Assembly (NCBI GenBank): GCA_020852275.1
Contig: JADZBE010000023.1
Coordinates: forward strand, 57,745 to 121,744
Length of the DNA stretch: 64,000 nucleotides
Source: Phycisphaerales bacterium
Lineage (GTDB): Bacteria; Planctomycetota; Phycisphaerae; UBA1845
Reading direction: 5' to 3'
The position numbers and the translations under genes are program-made. The notes beneath the pieces were generated by a model that saw only the letters and a list, made by a program, of their open reading frames with translations, did no database searches and was not told where the DNA came from. This document shows, one piece after another, positions 9,360 through 18,240 of the stretch. Every line of letters starts with the position of its first letter. Position 1 is the first letter of the stretch.

Positions 9360-9490
9360 GCGGTTCGCTTCCTCACAGAGCAGCGGCACACCGGGAGACA
9401 CTGCTTACAGAGCAGTGGCACACCGGGATACACTGCTCACGGAGCAGTGGCACACCGGGAGACACTGCTGACGGTCGCGGCTCTGTCATG
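9360..9490. repeat. CACTGCTCacaGAGCAGTG hairpin array
   Basis: Three consecutive units of about 30 bp (GAGCAGYGGCACACCGGGAKACACTGCT) form hairpins between CACTGCTC and GAGCAGTG. They are followed by one GACGGTCGCGGCTCTGTCATGCG unit of another family. Related units stand at about 33058, 33130, 45330-45375 and 50440. The array fills most of the 470-bp gap between tatD and the flavin-reductase gene; no gene is seen in the rest. Confidence 0.8.
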
Positions 9491-9569
9491 CGAACGGATG
9501 CGCGACCGCCGGGCGGGCTACGCTCCCGTCGCTGGGCCAAGGGCTACCCTGACTCAGATTCGGCGGACT

Positions 9570-10346
9570 CTACGCCAGCGCGAAGAACGCTTCCGCGTTT
9601 CGGGTGGTCTCCGCGGCGAGTTGCTCGATGCCCACGCCGCGCAGCGCCGCCAGGAAGCTCGCCGTGTGCGCGACGTTGGCCGGTTCGTTGGTCTTCTGAC
9701 TGCGCACCGGCACGGGCGCGAGGTAGGGGCTGTCCGTCTCGATCATCAGCCGGTCCGCGGGATACGCGCGGGCGATCGCCTGCAGCGCCGTCGAGTTCTT
9801 GAACGTCACGATGCCGGTGAACGAGATGCGCCAGCCGCATTCCGCGATGGCCGCCGCCTCCTGCTCCGTGCCGGTGAAGCAGTGAAACACGACGCGCCGG
9901 TCCTTGTATCCGTGCTCCAGCAGCAGCGAGCGCACATCCTCGAATGCCTCGCGGCTGTGAATGATGATCGGCAGGTCGCGCGCGGCGGCCAACTGCAACT
10001 GCCGGGCGAACACGGCTTGCTGCGCGTCGCGCGGCGCGAAATCGTAGTGATAGTCCAGCCCCATCTCGCCGAAGGCGACAAGCTCCGGCTCCGCCCATAC
10101 GGCTTCCATCGCTGACCAGTCCGCCGACCCAACCTTGGCCGCACCGTGCGGATGAAACCCCGCGGCTACTCGAACGCGCCCCGGAAACCGCCGCGCCAGC
10201 TCCAGCCCCTTGTGCGCCTCGTCCACGTCGGTGCCGATGGTGATAACGCATTCCACGCCGGCCTCGGCGCAGTGCTGCATGACCTCGTCGATCCGCTCGA
10301 AAAGGCCCGGGTAGGTCAGATGCGCATGCGTGTCGATCAGTCGCAC
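9570..10346 (-). CDS. tatD: TatD-family metal-dependent hydrolase (DNase)
   Basis: About 258 residues from the GTG at 10346 (VRLIDTHAHLTYP), which is where the TatD fold begins; the open frame upstream of it is low-complexity basic sequence. TatD proteins are TIM-barrel metallo-enzymes with 3'-5' exonuclease activity on DNA or RNA. All metal ligands are visible: HAH after the first strand, Glu in GEMGLDYHYDF, His in IIIHSREAFED, His in VFHCFTG, and Asp in IETDSPYLAP. It lies just downstream of the QueD-like gene on the same strand (55 bp), so they may be co-transcribed, although no functional link is evident. Confidence 0.92.
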   Translation of the reverse strand: MRLIDTHAHLTYPGLFERIDEVMQHCAEAGVECVITIGTDVDEAHKGLELARRFPGRVRVAAGFHPHGAAKVGSADWSAMEAVWAEPELVAFGEMGLDYHYDFAPRDAQQAVFARQLQLAAARDLPIIIHSREAFEDVRSLLLEHGYKDRRVVFHCFTGTEQEAAAIAECGWRISFTGIVTFKNSTALQAIARAYPADRLMIETDSPYLAPVPVRSQKTNEPANVAHTASFLAALRGVGIEQLAAETTRNAEAFFALA

Positions 10347-10401
10347 GGAAGACAGCGTAGGCGCGCCGCGGGACGCCGTCCACGATCGAGGCGCGCGGCG
10401 G

Positions 10402-11220
10402 TCAGCAACCTGTTCGTGGAGACGGCGCCGGCTCGTCCTTCCCGTCGTATTCGGCCCAGGTCTTCGGCGTCTCCCAGACTTTGACGCTCGCAATCCGCCC
10501 GCCGCCCAAGGCGCCGACCAGCCGCCGATAGATCACCCGCGCGATGTTCTCGACGGTGGGATTCAGGTCTGCGAAATCAGGGCAGTCGAGGTTGAGGTGC
10601 TTGTGGTCGAAGGCGTCGATGACCTCGCGGCGGACGATGGCGTTGAGCCGGTCGGTCGCCGCGGCGCAGCCCGTCGGCTCGTCCAACCTGCCCGCCACTG
10701 TGACTTCGAGCACATAGTTGTGCCCATGCCCGTTGGTGTTGGCGCACTTGCCGAAGACCTCGCGGTTCTGCGCTTCGCTGAAGGAAGGACAAGCCAGCCG
10801 GTGCGAGGCCGAGAACTCGAACGCTTGTGTCAGGCGGATCATGTCAGGCTCCGAAGTGAGCAGGGTCCAGCGGGTGTGCGGGGAGGTGGCGGCTGCCAGC
10901 GCGTGGAGCATCAATGGCGAAGGAAGTCCGCCGGCCACCCGCGCCGCCGCAGCGGGAAGTCCGTCTGTGAGATCGAACTCGGCGGCGTGTCGAGGCTCGC
11001 CGGGTCGCAGCAGAGGCAGCGATCCCATGAGCAGGTCGTCGATCAGCTTGATGTTGCACAGGAAGCCGGTCCGCGGATCCACCGGACCCTCGACCACGGC
11101 GCGCAGGCAGACAAAAACATCGCCCCATCTGCCTGCGGGAAACCCCGCCCACGTATTCCGCGCCGCGCCGTCGCACGGAGCATCGCCCAGGTAAGCCCGT
11201 ATTTCCCGCGAGAGTCGCAC
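10402..11220 (-). CDS. queD: 6-carboxytetrahydropterin synthase, tandem duplicated QueD
   Basis: The 272-residue protein is about twice the usual QueD length. The C-terminal half (from about 125) is a complete 6-pyruvoyltetrahydropterin/6-carboxytetrahydropterin synthase: zinc ligands in FSASHRL and NGHGHNY, the catalytic Cys in FGKCANTNGHGH, and the DHKHLNLD segment. These enzymes convert dihydroneopterin triphosphate toward queuosine or archaeosine precursors. The N-terminal half (MRLSREIRAYLGD...WGDVFVCLRAVVEGPVDPRTGFLCNIKLIDDLL) has the PTPS beta pattern but lacks the zinc and catalytic residues, so it is a degenerate copy that may complete the oligomer. No other queuosine gene is adjacent. 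Confidence 0.88.
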   Translation of the reverse strand: MRLSREIRAYLGDAPCDGAARNTWAGFPAGRWGDVFVCLRAVVEGPVDPRTGFLCNIKLIDDLLMGSLPLLRPGEPRHAAEFDLTDGLPAAAARVAGGLPSPLMLHALAAATSPHTRWTLLTSEPDMIRLTQAFEFSASHRLACPSFSEAQNREVFGKCANTNGHGHNYVLEVTVAGRLDEPTGCAAATDRLNAIVRREVIDAFDHKHLNLDCPDFADLNPTVENIARVIYRRLVGALGGGRIASVKVWETPKTWAEYDGKDEPAPSPRTGC

Positions 11221-11228
11221 GCCGGTAT

Positions 11229-11399
11229 CTTAGCCGTCCGTGGTAAAAGGCGACGCGCGTCATTCCCGCGGAGGCGGGAATCCAGCCGGCGGCTTGCGAG
11301 GCGACAAGAACCCAGCGATTTCCTGGGCGAACTGGACCCCCGCCTGCGCGGGAATGGCGTGATCTACGTCTGATTTCGTGTTCCACCGTGGGCTGTCAG
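11229..11399. mobile_element. MITE-like element, copy A
   Basis: This non-coding element has imperfect terminal inverted repeats (left TAGCCGTCCGTGGTAAAA, right reading inward TGACAGCCCACGGTGGAA). Inside are palindromes TTCCCGCggagGCGGGAA and a second TTCCCGCgcagGCGGG-type arm. It lies immediately upstream of the queD start and is in opposite orientation to the other copies. No coding capacity was seen. Confidence 0.65.
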
Positions 11400-11461
11400 G
11401 CCCCCATGCCGTCGTCCGCGACGCATCCGCGAACTCCGGGCATCACCTGAAAGGAGACTTT

Positions 11462-12994
11462 GTGCCGTCGATCATGCAGCTCGGCTGTCTGCTGACGCTT
11501 TGTTGGCTGCAACCGCCGCCCACCGCGCAGCAGCCGGAACCCGTTGTCCAGCCGGCGGTTTCCTTCCTCGTCACCTTCGACGCCGCCCTTCAGCAGGAGG
11601 CCTACACGGGACGGGTTTACGTCATGCTCGCCCGCGAAGCCCGGCGGGAGCCGCGGATCCGCGCCAACTCCTTCGAGCAGTGGACCCAGCCGACGCCCGT
11701 GTTTTCCAAGGCCTGCGCGCAATGGGACCCAGCCACGCCGTTCGTCATCGACGCCTCCGCGGAGCACTACCCCTACGCGCTGAGCGATCTGCCGCAGCAG
11801 AAGTGGTCCGTGCAGGCCGTCGCGCGGCGGAACGCGGATCTGCCCAAGCCGGGCGTGGGTCCCGGCGATCTGTACAGCGAGACAATCGAACTGGACCTGG
11901 CGACGTACGCGGGCGGTCCTGTCACGCTGCACCTGTCCAAGGTCGTGGAGGAGAAGGCGCCCCGATCCGATCCGCGGATGAAGACGGTGGAGATGGTCAG
12001 CCCGCTGCTCTCGAAGTTCTTCGGGCGCGAGGTGAAGACGCGCGCCTGGGTGCGGCTGCCGGAGGGCTGGACGGAGGAAAGCTCGCGGAAGTATCCGGTG
12101 CTCTACTCGATCTCCGGATTCGGAGGGGCCGAGCCGCACGTCGAGGCGCTCTCCTTCATGTTTCAGCAGTCGCCGCTGCTCGACAAAGTGCTTTACGTGG
12201 TGCCGGATTCCCGCTGCTACCGCGGGCACCACGTTTTCGCCGACTCGGACAACAACGGCCCGCGGGGCAAGGCGTTCGTCGAGGAGCTGGTCCCGCTGGT
12301 GGAGAAGACGTGCCACGGCGCGGAATCGCCGAAGCATCGTTACGTCACCGGCGCGTCGTCGGGCGGCTGGTCGAGCCTGTGGCTGCAGATCACCTACCCG
12401 GACGCCTTCAACGGCTGCTGGTCGGACGTGCCGGACCCGGTGGACTTCCGCGACTTCCAGCGGATCAACCTTTACGAAAGCGGCGCGAACATGTACCGCG
12501 ACGCGAAAGGCGACCGCCGGCCCCTCATGCGGATGCAGGAGCAGGTACTCATCTGGTACGAGGACTTCGCCAAGGCGGAGGCCGTCCTCGGCCCCGGCGG
12601 GCAGTTGCACTCCTTCGAGGCCGTCTTCAGCCGCAAAGGCAAAGGCGGCGAGCCGGAGTTGCTCTTTGATCGCACCACCGGCGCGGTGAGCGCCGAGGTG
12701 GCGAAGTCCTGGGAGCGCTACGACATCCGCTTGATTCTCGAGCGCCACTGGCCTGCGCTGGGTCCGAAGCTTTCGGGCAAGCTGCACATCCGCGCCGGCG
12801 AGTTCGACAACTTCTATCTGGAAGGGGCGGCGCGGCTGCTGAAGGAATCGCTGGCGAAGCTCGGCAGCGACGCGGACGTGGAGATCGTGACCGGCGCGGG
12901 GCACGGCACGCTCTACGGACCGGCCGCGGTGAAGATGCTGGAGACGATCGTCGGGAAGTTCGAGCAGGAGTTTCCTGCGCCGGCGGCGCCGTGA
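11462..12994 (+). CDS. Secreted esterase-like alpha/beta hydrolase
   Basis: About 510 residues from the GTG at 11462, which has AAGGAG six bases upstream (11451-11456); an ATG at 11474 is the alternative. A hydrophobic N-terminus (MQLGCLLTLCWLQP) suggests export. The first ~180 residues are beta-rich; the rest matches the Esterase-D/IroE-like hydrolase family: YPVLYSISGFGG (oxyanion strand), YVVPDSRCYRGHH, and the nucleophile elbow TGASSGGWSS, with a C-terminal GAGHGTLYG supplying the His. It is followed after 7 bp by a histidine kinase gene on the same strand. The substrate is unknown; a carbohydrate or siderophore ester is plausible by family only. Confidence 0.85.
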   Translation: MPSIMQLGCLLTLCWLQPPPTAQQPEPVVQPAVSFLVTFDAALQQEAYTGRVYVMLAREARREPRIRANSFEQWTQPTPVFSKACAQWDPATPFVIDASAEHYPYALSDLPQQKWSVQAVARRNADLPKPGVGPGDLYSETIELDLATYAGGPVTLHLSKVVEEKAPRSDPRMKTVEMVSPLLSKFFGREVKTRAWVRLPEGWTEESSRKYPVLYSISGFGGAEPHVEALSFMFQQSPLLDKVLYVVPDSRCYRGHHVFADSDNNGPRGKAFVEELVPLVEKTCHGAESPKHRYVTGASSGGWSSLWLQITYPDAFNGCWSDVPDPVDFRDFQRINLYESGANMYRDAKGDRRPLMRMQEQVLIWYEDFAKAEAVLGPGGQLHSFEAVFSRKGKGGEPELLFDRTTGAVSAEVAKSWERYDIRLILERHWPALGPKLSGKLHIRAGEFDNFYLEGAARLLKESLAKLGSDADVEIVTGAGHGTLYGPAAVKMLETIVGKFEQEFPAPAAP

Positions 12995-13001
12995 TGAAAC
13001 C

Positions 13002-14474
13002 ATGTCGGACTCGCCGAATCCAATCAGACTCCCGCAAGTGAATCCGGGTGCTTCCGAAGCCGCCGAATCGCCGTCCAACCCGCTGCGGTCGTACCACGTC
13101 TTCCTGCTGTTGTTCGTGCTGCTGGCCGTGCTGGTGATCGTGGCGAGCGTCTTGACGCAGCACATGACGGCGGAGGCGTTCAACCGCGTGGTGGAGCAGA
13201 CGGACGGCGTCATCCGTGCGCAGGTCTGGCTGGATGAGCTTTCGCGGTCGCTGCTGGAGGTTAACGCCGCGGGCAACAACATCTTCAAGAGCCAGGACGT
13301 TCCCACCGAGCGCGGCAACTTCCGCTTTCACCTCGCCGAGCTGCGCTCGCACGTCAGCGGCCTCTCGGGCGACTTCCTCAACCGACCGTCGTTCGAGCGC
13401 CACATGGACGACATGGTCGAGGCCGAGCAGCACATCTTCGACTGCTTCGACGAACTGTCCTGCGCGCCGATCGGCTCGCAGGCGGAGGAGACACTGCTGG
13501 CGGAAGCGGCGCAGTCGATGGCGGAGATGGACGCGGCGCAGGCGCGGGCGATGGAGGTTCTCGGTCACGCGCGGCGCGTGCTGCGCCAGCGCCAGCAGGC
13601 GATTCAGGACGAGGGCAAGCAGGTGCTCAGCGAGCGCTGGCTGCGCGAGCTGATGTTCATCGGCAGCATCGCCGTTTTTCTCGGCGCCGGCTACGCGCTG
13701 TGGCGCCAGTTTCAGCGCGTCCATGAGCAGGTCGAGCTGGCGCGGCGGCGCGTCGAGGCCGAGCGGAAGAACCGCCTCGCGGCCGTGGGCGAGGTGTGCT
13801 TCTCCGTGGCGCACGGGATCAAGAACCCGGTGGCGGCCATCGCCAGCTCGGCGCAGCTTGTGCTGGAGTACGGTCAGCTCGACGACGCCTCGAAGGAGCG
13901 CGTGCGGGACCTGTACGTGGTGACGCGGTCGCTGAGCGAGCGAGTGACGCAACTGCTGAACTTCTCGCGCGTCGGCGAGTTGCAGCGCGTGCGGCTCGAT
14001 CCGCGCGACGTGCTCGAGCGCGCCCTGCGCGAGATCGAATCCCAGCTTGCGGCCGCCGGCGTTTCCGTCGTTCGCCGATTCGAAGCAGGCGGTGCGCAGC
14101 TCGAGGGCGACCGGAACATCCTGGTGCAGGCCGTGCTGGAGCTGCTTGGAAACGCCAAGGACGCCCTGCCGGCGGGAGGGGGCGTGACGGTGCTGTGCCG
14201 CGTGTGCGAGGCGGACGCCGGGCTTGTCGAGCTGGGCGTGATCGACACGGGTCCGGGCATGAGCGAAGACGTGAAGCGCCGCGCCTTCGAGCTGTTCTTC
14301 ACCCGCAAGCCCAAGGGCAGCGGCGTGGGACTCGCCACGGTGAAGCGCGCTGCGGAGCTGCACAACGGCGCCGTCGTCATCAGCGACGCTGACCCGCACG
14401 GCGCCGACATCCGTATCCGCCTGCCGCGCGCGGAAGGGTCCACGGTTGGATCCGCGCCGAAGGCACAAGCCTGA
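13002..14474 (+). CDS. Membrane sensor histidine kinase
   Basis: This 490-residue kinase has two TM helices (about 30-52 and 212-232) around an extracytoplasmic helical sensor of about 160 residues rich in heptads, CHASE3- or four-helix-bundle-like. No HAMP domain is obvious; a short coiled coil leads to the phosphoacceptor box CFSVAHGIKNPVAAIAS (His about 270). The ATPase has N box LLGNAKDALPAGGG, G1 DTGPGM, F box FELFFTRKPKGSG and G2 GVGLATVKRAAELH. The HGIKNP box resembles NtrB/ZraS-type kinases. No response regulator is adjacent, so it is an orphan within this window. It lies 7 bp after the esterase gene and is probably in one operon with it. Confidence 0.93.
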   Translation: MSDSPNPIRLPQVNPGASEAAESPSNPLRSYHVFLLLFVLLAVLVIVASVLTQHMTAEAFNRVVEQTDGVIRAQVWLDELSRSLLEVNAAGNNIFKSQDVPTERGNFRFHLAELRSHVSGLSGDFLNRPSFERHMDDMVEAEQHIFDCFDELSCAPIGSQAEETLLAEAAQSMAEMDAAQARAMEVLGHARRVLRQRQQAIQDEGKQVLSERWLRELMFIGSIAVFLGAGYALWRQFQRVHEQVELARRRVEAERKNRLAAVGEVCFSVAHGIKNPVAAIASSAQLVLEYGQLDDASKERVRDLYVVTRSLSERVTQLLNFSRVGELQRVRLDPRDVLERALREIESQLAAAGVSVVRRFEAGGAQLEGDRNILVQAVLELLGNAKDALPAGGGVTVLCRVCEADAGLVELGVIDTGPGMSEDVKRRAFELFFTRKPKGSGVGLATVKRAAELHNGAVVISDADPHGADIRIRLPRAEGSTVGSAPKAQA

Positions 14475-14995
14475 CGAACCGGTGTTCTCAGGCCTTGAAC
14501 CCGCGGTGGAACTCGAAACCGGACAGGGCGCCCGCCACCCCCGCCCGCGCGCTGTAACGGAGGGAGAGGTGACCCTGCGCCTGGCGCGTAAACCCCATGC
14601 TCACGCGGAGTACCGCGAGAGCATGCCACCCGCCGCGAGAGCATGCCACCCGCCGCGAGAGCATGCCACCCGCCCGGATGCACAAGCCTGAAGGAAGGGA
14701 GTCCGCCGCCAGACTCGTTCCTCGTTGAATAACACGCGGCCGACGTTTGCGATCGGCGCGGTTTCGGAAAGCGAAGGCGAGTTCCCCTGGAATTCATCCG
14801 CAGCGGACGCGGATGAACGCAGAGAAAATGCGGGAGTCGTGGTGAGGCCTCCAGCATCCTCCAGCGCTGGTTTGGGGTCTCTGCATCCGCGTCAATCTGC
14901 GCCCTCTGCGGATCACTTCCAAATCGCAAACCCAGTGTTCCTAACCCTGAACCCTGTGCTCTGAACCTTCTGAATTACTACGTCCCGCAACGGGA
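14475..14995. repeat. Repeat-filled gap: partial MITE and 20-bp tandem repeats
   Basis: At about 14494-14560 lies a truncated copy of the MITE-like element (GGTGGAACTCGAAACCGGAC, then CCACCCCCGCC). At about 14600-14680 there are tandem units GAGAGCATGCCACCCGCCGC (three copies) with an upstream CATGCTC that can pair with GAGCATG. Further on, CTCTGCATCCGCGTCAATCTGCG and CTGAACCCTGTGCTCTGAACC are low-complexity repeats like those at 29740-29870. No gene is seen. Confidence 0.65.
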
Positions 14996-16114
14996 TCACG
15001 GAAGCCCATGCACTGAAGTCGCCGCTTGTCGTTTGGCCTGTCCGCCGCCGCGGGGACGCACGCAGCGCGCCTGGAGACGGTAGTCGCCCGACTCGCCTTC
15101 AACTCCGGACACGCGCACGAAGTAGTCCCGCCCCGGAATTACCGCGACGCGCCGCAGCCGCGAGGTGCGCTCGCTGACGCAGGCGGGCGAGTCGTCGCTG
15201 CACGCCAGTTCCGCGCCGCCGCAGACCTCGTGGATCGAAAGCAGCGTGTCGAATCCGCTCTCGCACAGGGAGATGTCCGCGTAGCTCCCGCAGTCGCAGT
15301 GCCAGAGGTACCACACGTCCCGGCCATTCTCGTTGCCGCAGGCGCTGTCCTGCCGCCCCGTGGCGTTCCAGGTGGATCCGACGACCAGTTCGTCGGTGGC
15401 GATCGCAAGGGCGGCTTCACACCGGTCGTTGACCGGTTGGGGTGAGGAGCAGTCCAGCCCGGCGCAGGACTCATCGGCGAAGAATCGCCCCTCGGCCGTG
15501 GCGCACTCTTCCCCGCTCATGACGAGGCACTCGCCGCCCGGCAGGCAGCAGGCGCCCCAGCCCAGCTCGGTGCAGGATGCGGTCAGCACGTACGGGCCCG
15601 TCTCTCCACTCGCGCCCGAAACCCGGATCCAGTAGCGCTCGCGATCGGTGACGGGAAATGCGGCAACGACGGAGTTGTCCTCGCGCACGCAACCTTCGGG
15701 TGCGTCGTTGTTGCAGGCAAGCTGGGCGCCGCCGCAGCCGTCATAAACGGACAGCACCGTGTCGAAGTTGCTCCCGCACAGCGAGAAGCGCGCCTGCCCG
15801 CTGCACGTGGCCCGCCATGTGTGCCAGACATCCCGGACATCGCCTCGACCGCAGGTGGAAATGTCCGTGCCGGTGGCGTCCAACGTCGAGCCACTGAAGG
15901 GTTCGTCCGTACGGATGGCGATCGCCGCGGAGCAGTCATCATTTGGCGGCGCCGCCCTGAGGCCTGCCGCGGTGGCGAGCAGGATTGCCGGACTCCAGAA
16001 CCGTCGAATGAACTCACCCGGACCACGGAAGCGACCCGCCCGCAGACGGCAGGCACGCCGAACTCGATCGGGCCGCACTATCGCAAATAGGGCAAATGGG
16101 CAGCGCCAGAGCAT
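14996..16114 (-). CDS. Secreted protein with two pre-peptidase-like repeat domains
   Basis: A 372-residue exported protein: after a basic N-terminus and signal (SPAILLATAAGLRAAP) come two copies of a beta-sandwich module, each starting P(N/V)(D)D(R)C..A.AI.TDE and running through GRDVW..W and SLC.S.FDT.LS....CGGA.LAC..D. Between them sits a Cys-rich linker GACCLPGGECLVMSGEECAT, a motif very common in planctomycete extracellular proteins. The modules resemble PPC-type (bacterial pre-peptidase C-terminal) domains, which assist secretion or bind surfaces. The start is uncertain; a Met nearer the signal is absent, so the annotated ATG is used. No adjacent partner suggests a specific role. Confidence 0.75.
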   Translation of the reverse strand: MLWRCPFALFAIVRPDRVRRACRLRAGRFRGPGEFIRRFWSPAILLATAAGLRAAPPNDDCSAAIAIRTDEPFSGSTLDATGTDISTCGRGDVRDVWHTWRATCSGQARFSLCGSNFDTVLSVYDGCGGAQLACNNDAPEGCVREDNSVVAAFPVTDRERYWIRVSGASGETGPYVLTASCTELGWGACCLPGGECLVMSGEECATAEGRFFADESCAGLDCSSPQPVNDRCEAALAIATDELVVGSTWNATGRQDSACGNENGRDVWYLWHCDCGSYADISLCESGFDTLLSIHEVCGGAELACSDDSPACVSERTSRLRRVAVIPGRDYFVRVSGVEGESGDYRLQARCVRPRGGGQAKRQAATSVHGLP

Positions 16115-16269
16115 AACGTATTCCCCCGGATTCCATTCTAGTGGAGCGAGCTGGAGCAGGCCAGCGGGTGTGGCCAGGATTCAGGGCAGGGCGCGGCGGA
16201 AGGTCTGTCCAAGCTGCGCGCTCCGCAGGTCATCGCCTTCGCTGCGGGACCGATAGGTGATTGCCTACT

Positions 16270-16312
16270 GGCGCTGCGGGTTCAGAACCCGAAGCGCACG
16301 CGAGGGCGTGAG
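16270..16312. repeat. TTCAGAACCCGAAGCGC repeat
   Basis: GGTTCAGAACCCGAAGCGCACGCGAGGGCG matches units at about 46705-46820 (TTCAGAAT/ACCCG..GCGCAAGCAAGGGC, plus an inverted copy). It is a dispersed intergenic repeat of unknown role. Confidence 0.6.
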
Positions 16313-16423
16313 AAGCACGTATAATGAGTGAATAATGCGTTGACCGCGGCGTCGATCGGGGTCGCTTGGAGCGAGGGAGAGCAACGCAGGCTGGGGAATT
16401 GACTCGATTTTCCACGACAATGC

Positions 16424-16452
16424 TTGACACAGGCCTCGTCTGGCTCTAACAT
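16424..16452 (+). promoter_or_regulatory. Near-consensus sigma-70 promoter
   Basis: TTGACA (16424-16429), a 17-base spacer and TAACAT (16447-16452) form the best-matched promoter seen in this window. The next gene on this strand is the prepilin, starting at 16994, which would give a leader of about 535 nt. Confidence 0.6.
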
Positions 16453-16993
16453 AATGCCGCGATGAGGGAAGGTCCAAAGGTCAAGACACGAGCTGCATAA
16501 TACGGATCCATAAGCTGAACGCGAGTCATCTGCTGAAATCCATTACCTGATCCGAACGACAGCCATCTTTGATTCCTTCGACCCTGACCTCGAATCTTCC
16601 TCACATCGCCAACGTGGAGGACGTCTGACCGGAGGAGGACCCTTTCGGTCTGGCGCGGGGCATCAACAGGGTTGAACGGAGAAACCAGCCAACGCACAAG
16701 CATCTCTTAGGCCAGTGTTGTTCGGAAGGACAGCAGGGGCTCCTCTGAATCACATTCCCGAATCCAGCGGCGTCGAGCTTCGGCAAGCGACGATCGGAAC
16801 CCGCAATCTGTCATCTTCCGTCGCCAAGTTCCATTGGCGGGGAGCGATCGAACAGGCGTCCGGCGCGGCGGATGAGCGGGGGCGATTCACAAGGGGGAGC
16901 GGGATTTCCGGGCTTGAGCGCGATCTGAATGCGGACCATCCGCCCATCGTGCTGGCCTCGGAAGCAGGAAAGGTACAGAAAGGAAAACGTCTC
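16453..16993 (+). other. Long untranslated leader upstream of prepilin gene
   Basis: About 540 bases separate the promoter from the prepilin ATG. The stretch contains an in-frame extension of the prepilin frame back to 16715, but its product (MLFGRTAGAPLNHIP...) looks like chance translation: it would bury the class III signal peptide deep inside the protein. No riboswitch consensus I know was recognised. A purine-rich GGAGGAGGACC at 16634-16644 could pair with 16S rRNA but has no good start after it. Confidence 0.4.
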
Positions 16994-17953
16994 ATGAGTA
17001 TGAGGGATCTGAAGAAACTTCGCATTCGCGGCTTTACGCTGATTGAGCTGCTGGTCGTGATTGCGATCATCGCCTTGCTCATTTCCATCTTGCTGCCGAG
17101 CCTGTCTCGCGCACGCGAGTTGAGCAAGCGCCTGGTGTGTGCGTCGAACCTGAAGGGCATCGCCACGTCCATGAAGGTGTACGCCAACGATCATCGCGAG
17201 TCCTGGCCGGTTCCGCCGTACTCCTCGAAGGAGTCCGTCGGCGGCGCGACGGCCAAGGGCATCAGCTACGTCGAGAAGGTCGGCGACATTGATCAAGTCG
17301 CCCGCCGCAGGCTCCCGACGCTTTCGGACACCGACACCACCACCGGCTCGACGGTGCTGTCCGTGACCCGCGCGTTCTGGATGCTGGTTCGCAGCGGCGA
17401 CGTGACTGTCAAGCAGTACATCTGCCCCAGCAGCGGCAAGGAGCCGGACGATACGCAGGAACTTGACTTCTACTACGATTTCAAGGACTACCGGAACGTC
17501 TCCTACGGCTACATGGTTCCCTTCGGCCCGCGCGACACGCGCCCGACCGAGGCCTCGGACGCCCGCCAAGCCATGCTGGCGGACAACTCGCCGTTCTATC
17601 TCGGCGGCTCGGCGCCCACTTGGGGCAACCCCAAGCTGCGTCCGGAAGACTCGCCGCGCGAGTGGCGGTTGTACAACTCGCCCAACCACGGCGGTGCGGG
17701 CGTGGGCGAAGGCCAGAACATCGCCTTCGGTGACGGGCACGCGTCGTTCCTGAAGACACCGGTGCAGGGCATCGACAGCGACAACATCTACACGGTCATC
17801 GACTTCACCGGCATGGGCGGCGACTATGGCCGTTGGCACGGAAAGGCGCCGGGGCAGCACTCGGCGACCTACGACCCGTGGCCGGGCCAGTTCGCGTTCA
17901 AGGCCAACGACAAGGCCGCGTACTCGTCCACCGACTCGCTGATCTATCCGTAA
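16994..17953 (+). CDS. Type II/IV prepilin-like (DUF1559-type) protein
   Basis: The 319-residue pseudopilin starts MSMRDLKKLRIRG|FTLIELLVVIAIIALL: a short basic leader, the Gly-Phe prepilin peptidase site, Glu at +5, and a hydrophobic N-terminal helix. The ATG at 16994 has AAAGGA about 9 bases upstream. The C-terminal part contains the planctomycete H..G motif region (NSPNHGGAGVGEGQNIAFGDGHASFL), typical of DUF1559-like prepilins expanded in this phylum and probably assembled into surface fibres or secretion pseudopili. It has its own promoter and is followed by a strong terminator, so it is monocistronic. PilT is encoded about 5 kb away on the other strand. Confidence 0.92.
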   Translation: MSMRDLKKLRIRGFTLIELLVVIAIIALLISILLPSLSRARELSKRLVCASNLKGIATSMKVYANDHRESWPVPPYSSKESVGGATAKGISYVEKVGDIDQVARRRLPTLSDTDTTTGSTVLSVTRAFWMLVRSGDVTVKQYICPSSGKEPDDTQELDFYYDFKDYRNVSYGYMVPFGPRDTRPTEASDARQAMLADNSPFYLGGSAPTWGNPKLRPEDSPREWRLYNSPNHGGAGVGEGQNIAFGDGHASFLKTPVQGIDSDNIYTVIDFTGMGGDYGRWHGKAPGQHSATYDPWPGQFAFKANDKAAYSSTDSLIYP

Positions 17954-17984
17954 GTCGGTCGGGACGCGCTGAGGTTTGATTCGA

Positions 17985-18025
17985 GGGAGCGGCGGGACAA
18001 CCACCCGCCGCTCCCTTCTCGTTTT
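17985..18025 (+). terminator. Rho-independent terminator of the prepilin gene
   Basis: A perfect 12-bp stem (GGGAGCGGCGGG / CCCGCCGCTCCC) with a 7-base loop is followed by TTCTCGTTTT. It begins 32 bases after the prepilin stop. Confidence 0.85.
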
Positions 18026-18125
18026 ACCTGGACGGAGCAAGAGGCGCGGACGAAGATCCAACCGCGCCTTGATGGTCCGCATGCATACACGGCTTGGCAG
18101 CCCGTGGTGACGGATAACTCCGGGT

Positions 18126-18152
18126 GAGGCACCGGCTTTCCAGCCGGTGATT
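18126..18152. repeat. GCACCGGCTTTCCAGCCGGTG hairpin
   Basis: A single ACCGGCTttccAGCCGGT hairpin preceded by GAGGCAC. It belongs to the same constant-flank, variable-arm class as the units at 20690-20800 and 22760-22845. Confidence 0.65.
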
Positions 18153-18240
18153 CGTCGGCATTTGGGCGGGGGCCACGGGTGGGGACTCGCAACCCCGATC
18201 GTTCACCACAGGCTGATGGAGGATCCGCCTCGGAGCCGGG

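Noticed and set aside
9360..9490. Possible CRISPR array
   Set aside because: Units are about 30 bp but abut with no unique spacers, form hairpins and recur singly elsewhere; no cas genes nearby.
11396..14468. Two long minus-strand frames (640 and 613 codons) under the esterase and histidine kinase genes
   Set aside because: Both are antisense to genes with clear catalytic motifs and have shadow-frame composition.
16715..16993. In-frame upstream extension of the prepilin gene
   Set aside because: It would place the GFTLIE prepilin signal about 105 residues inside the protein, incompatible with prepilin peptidase processing; no SD.
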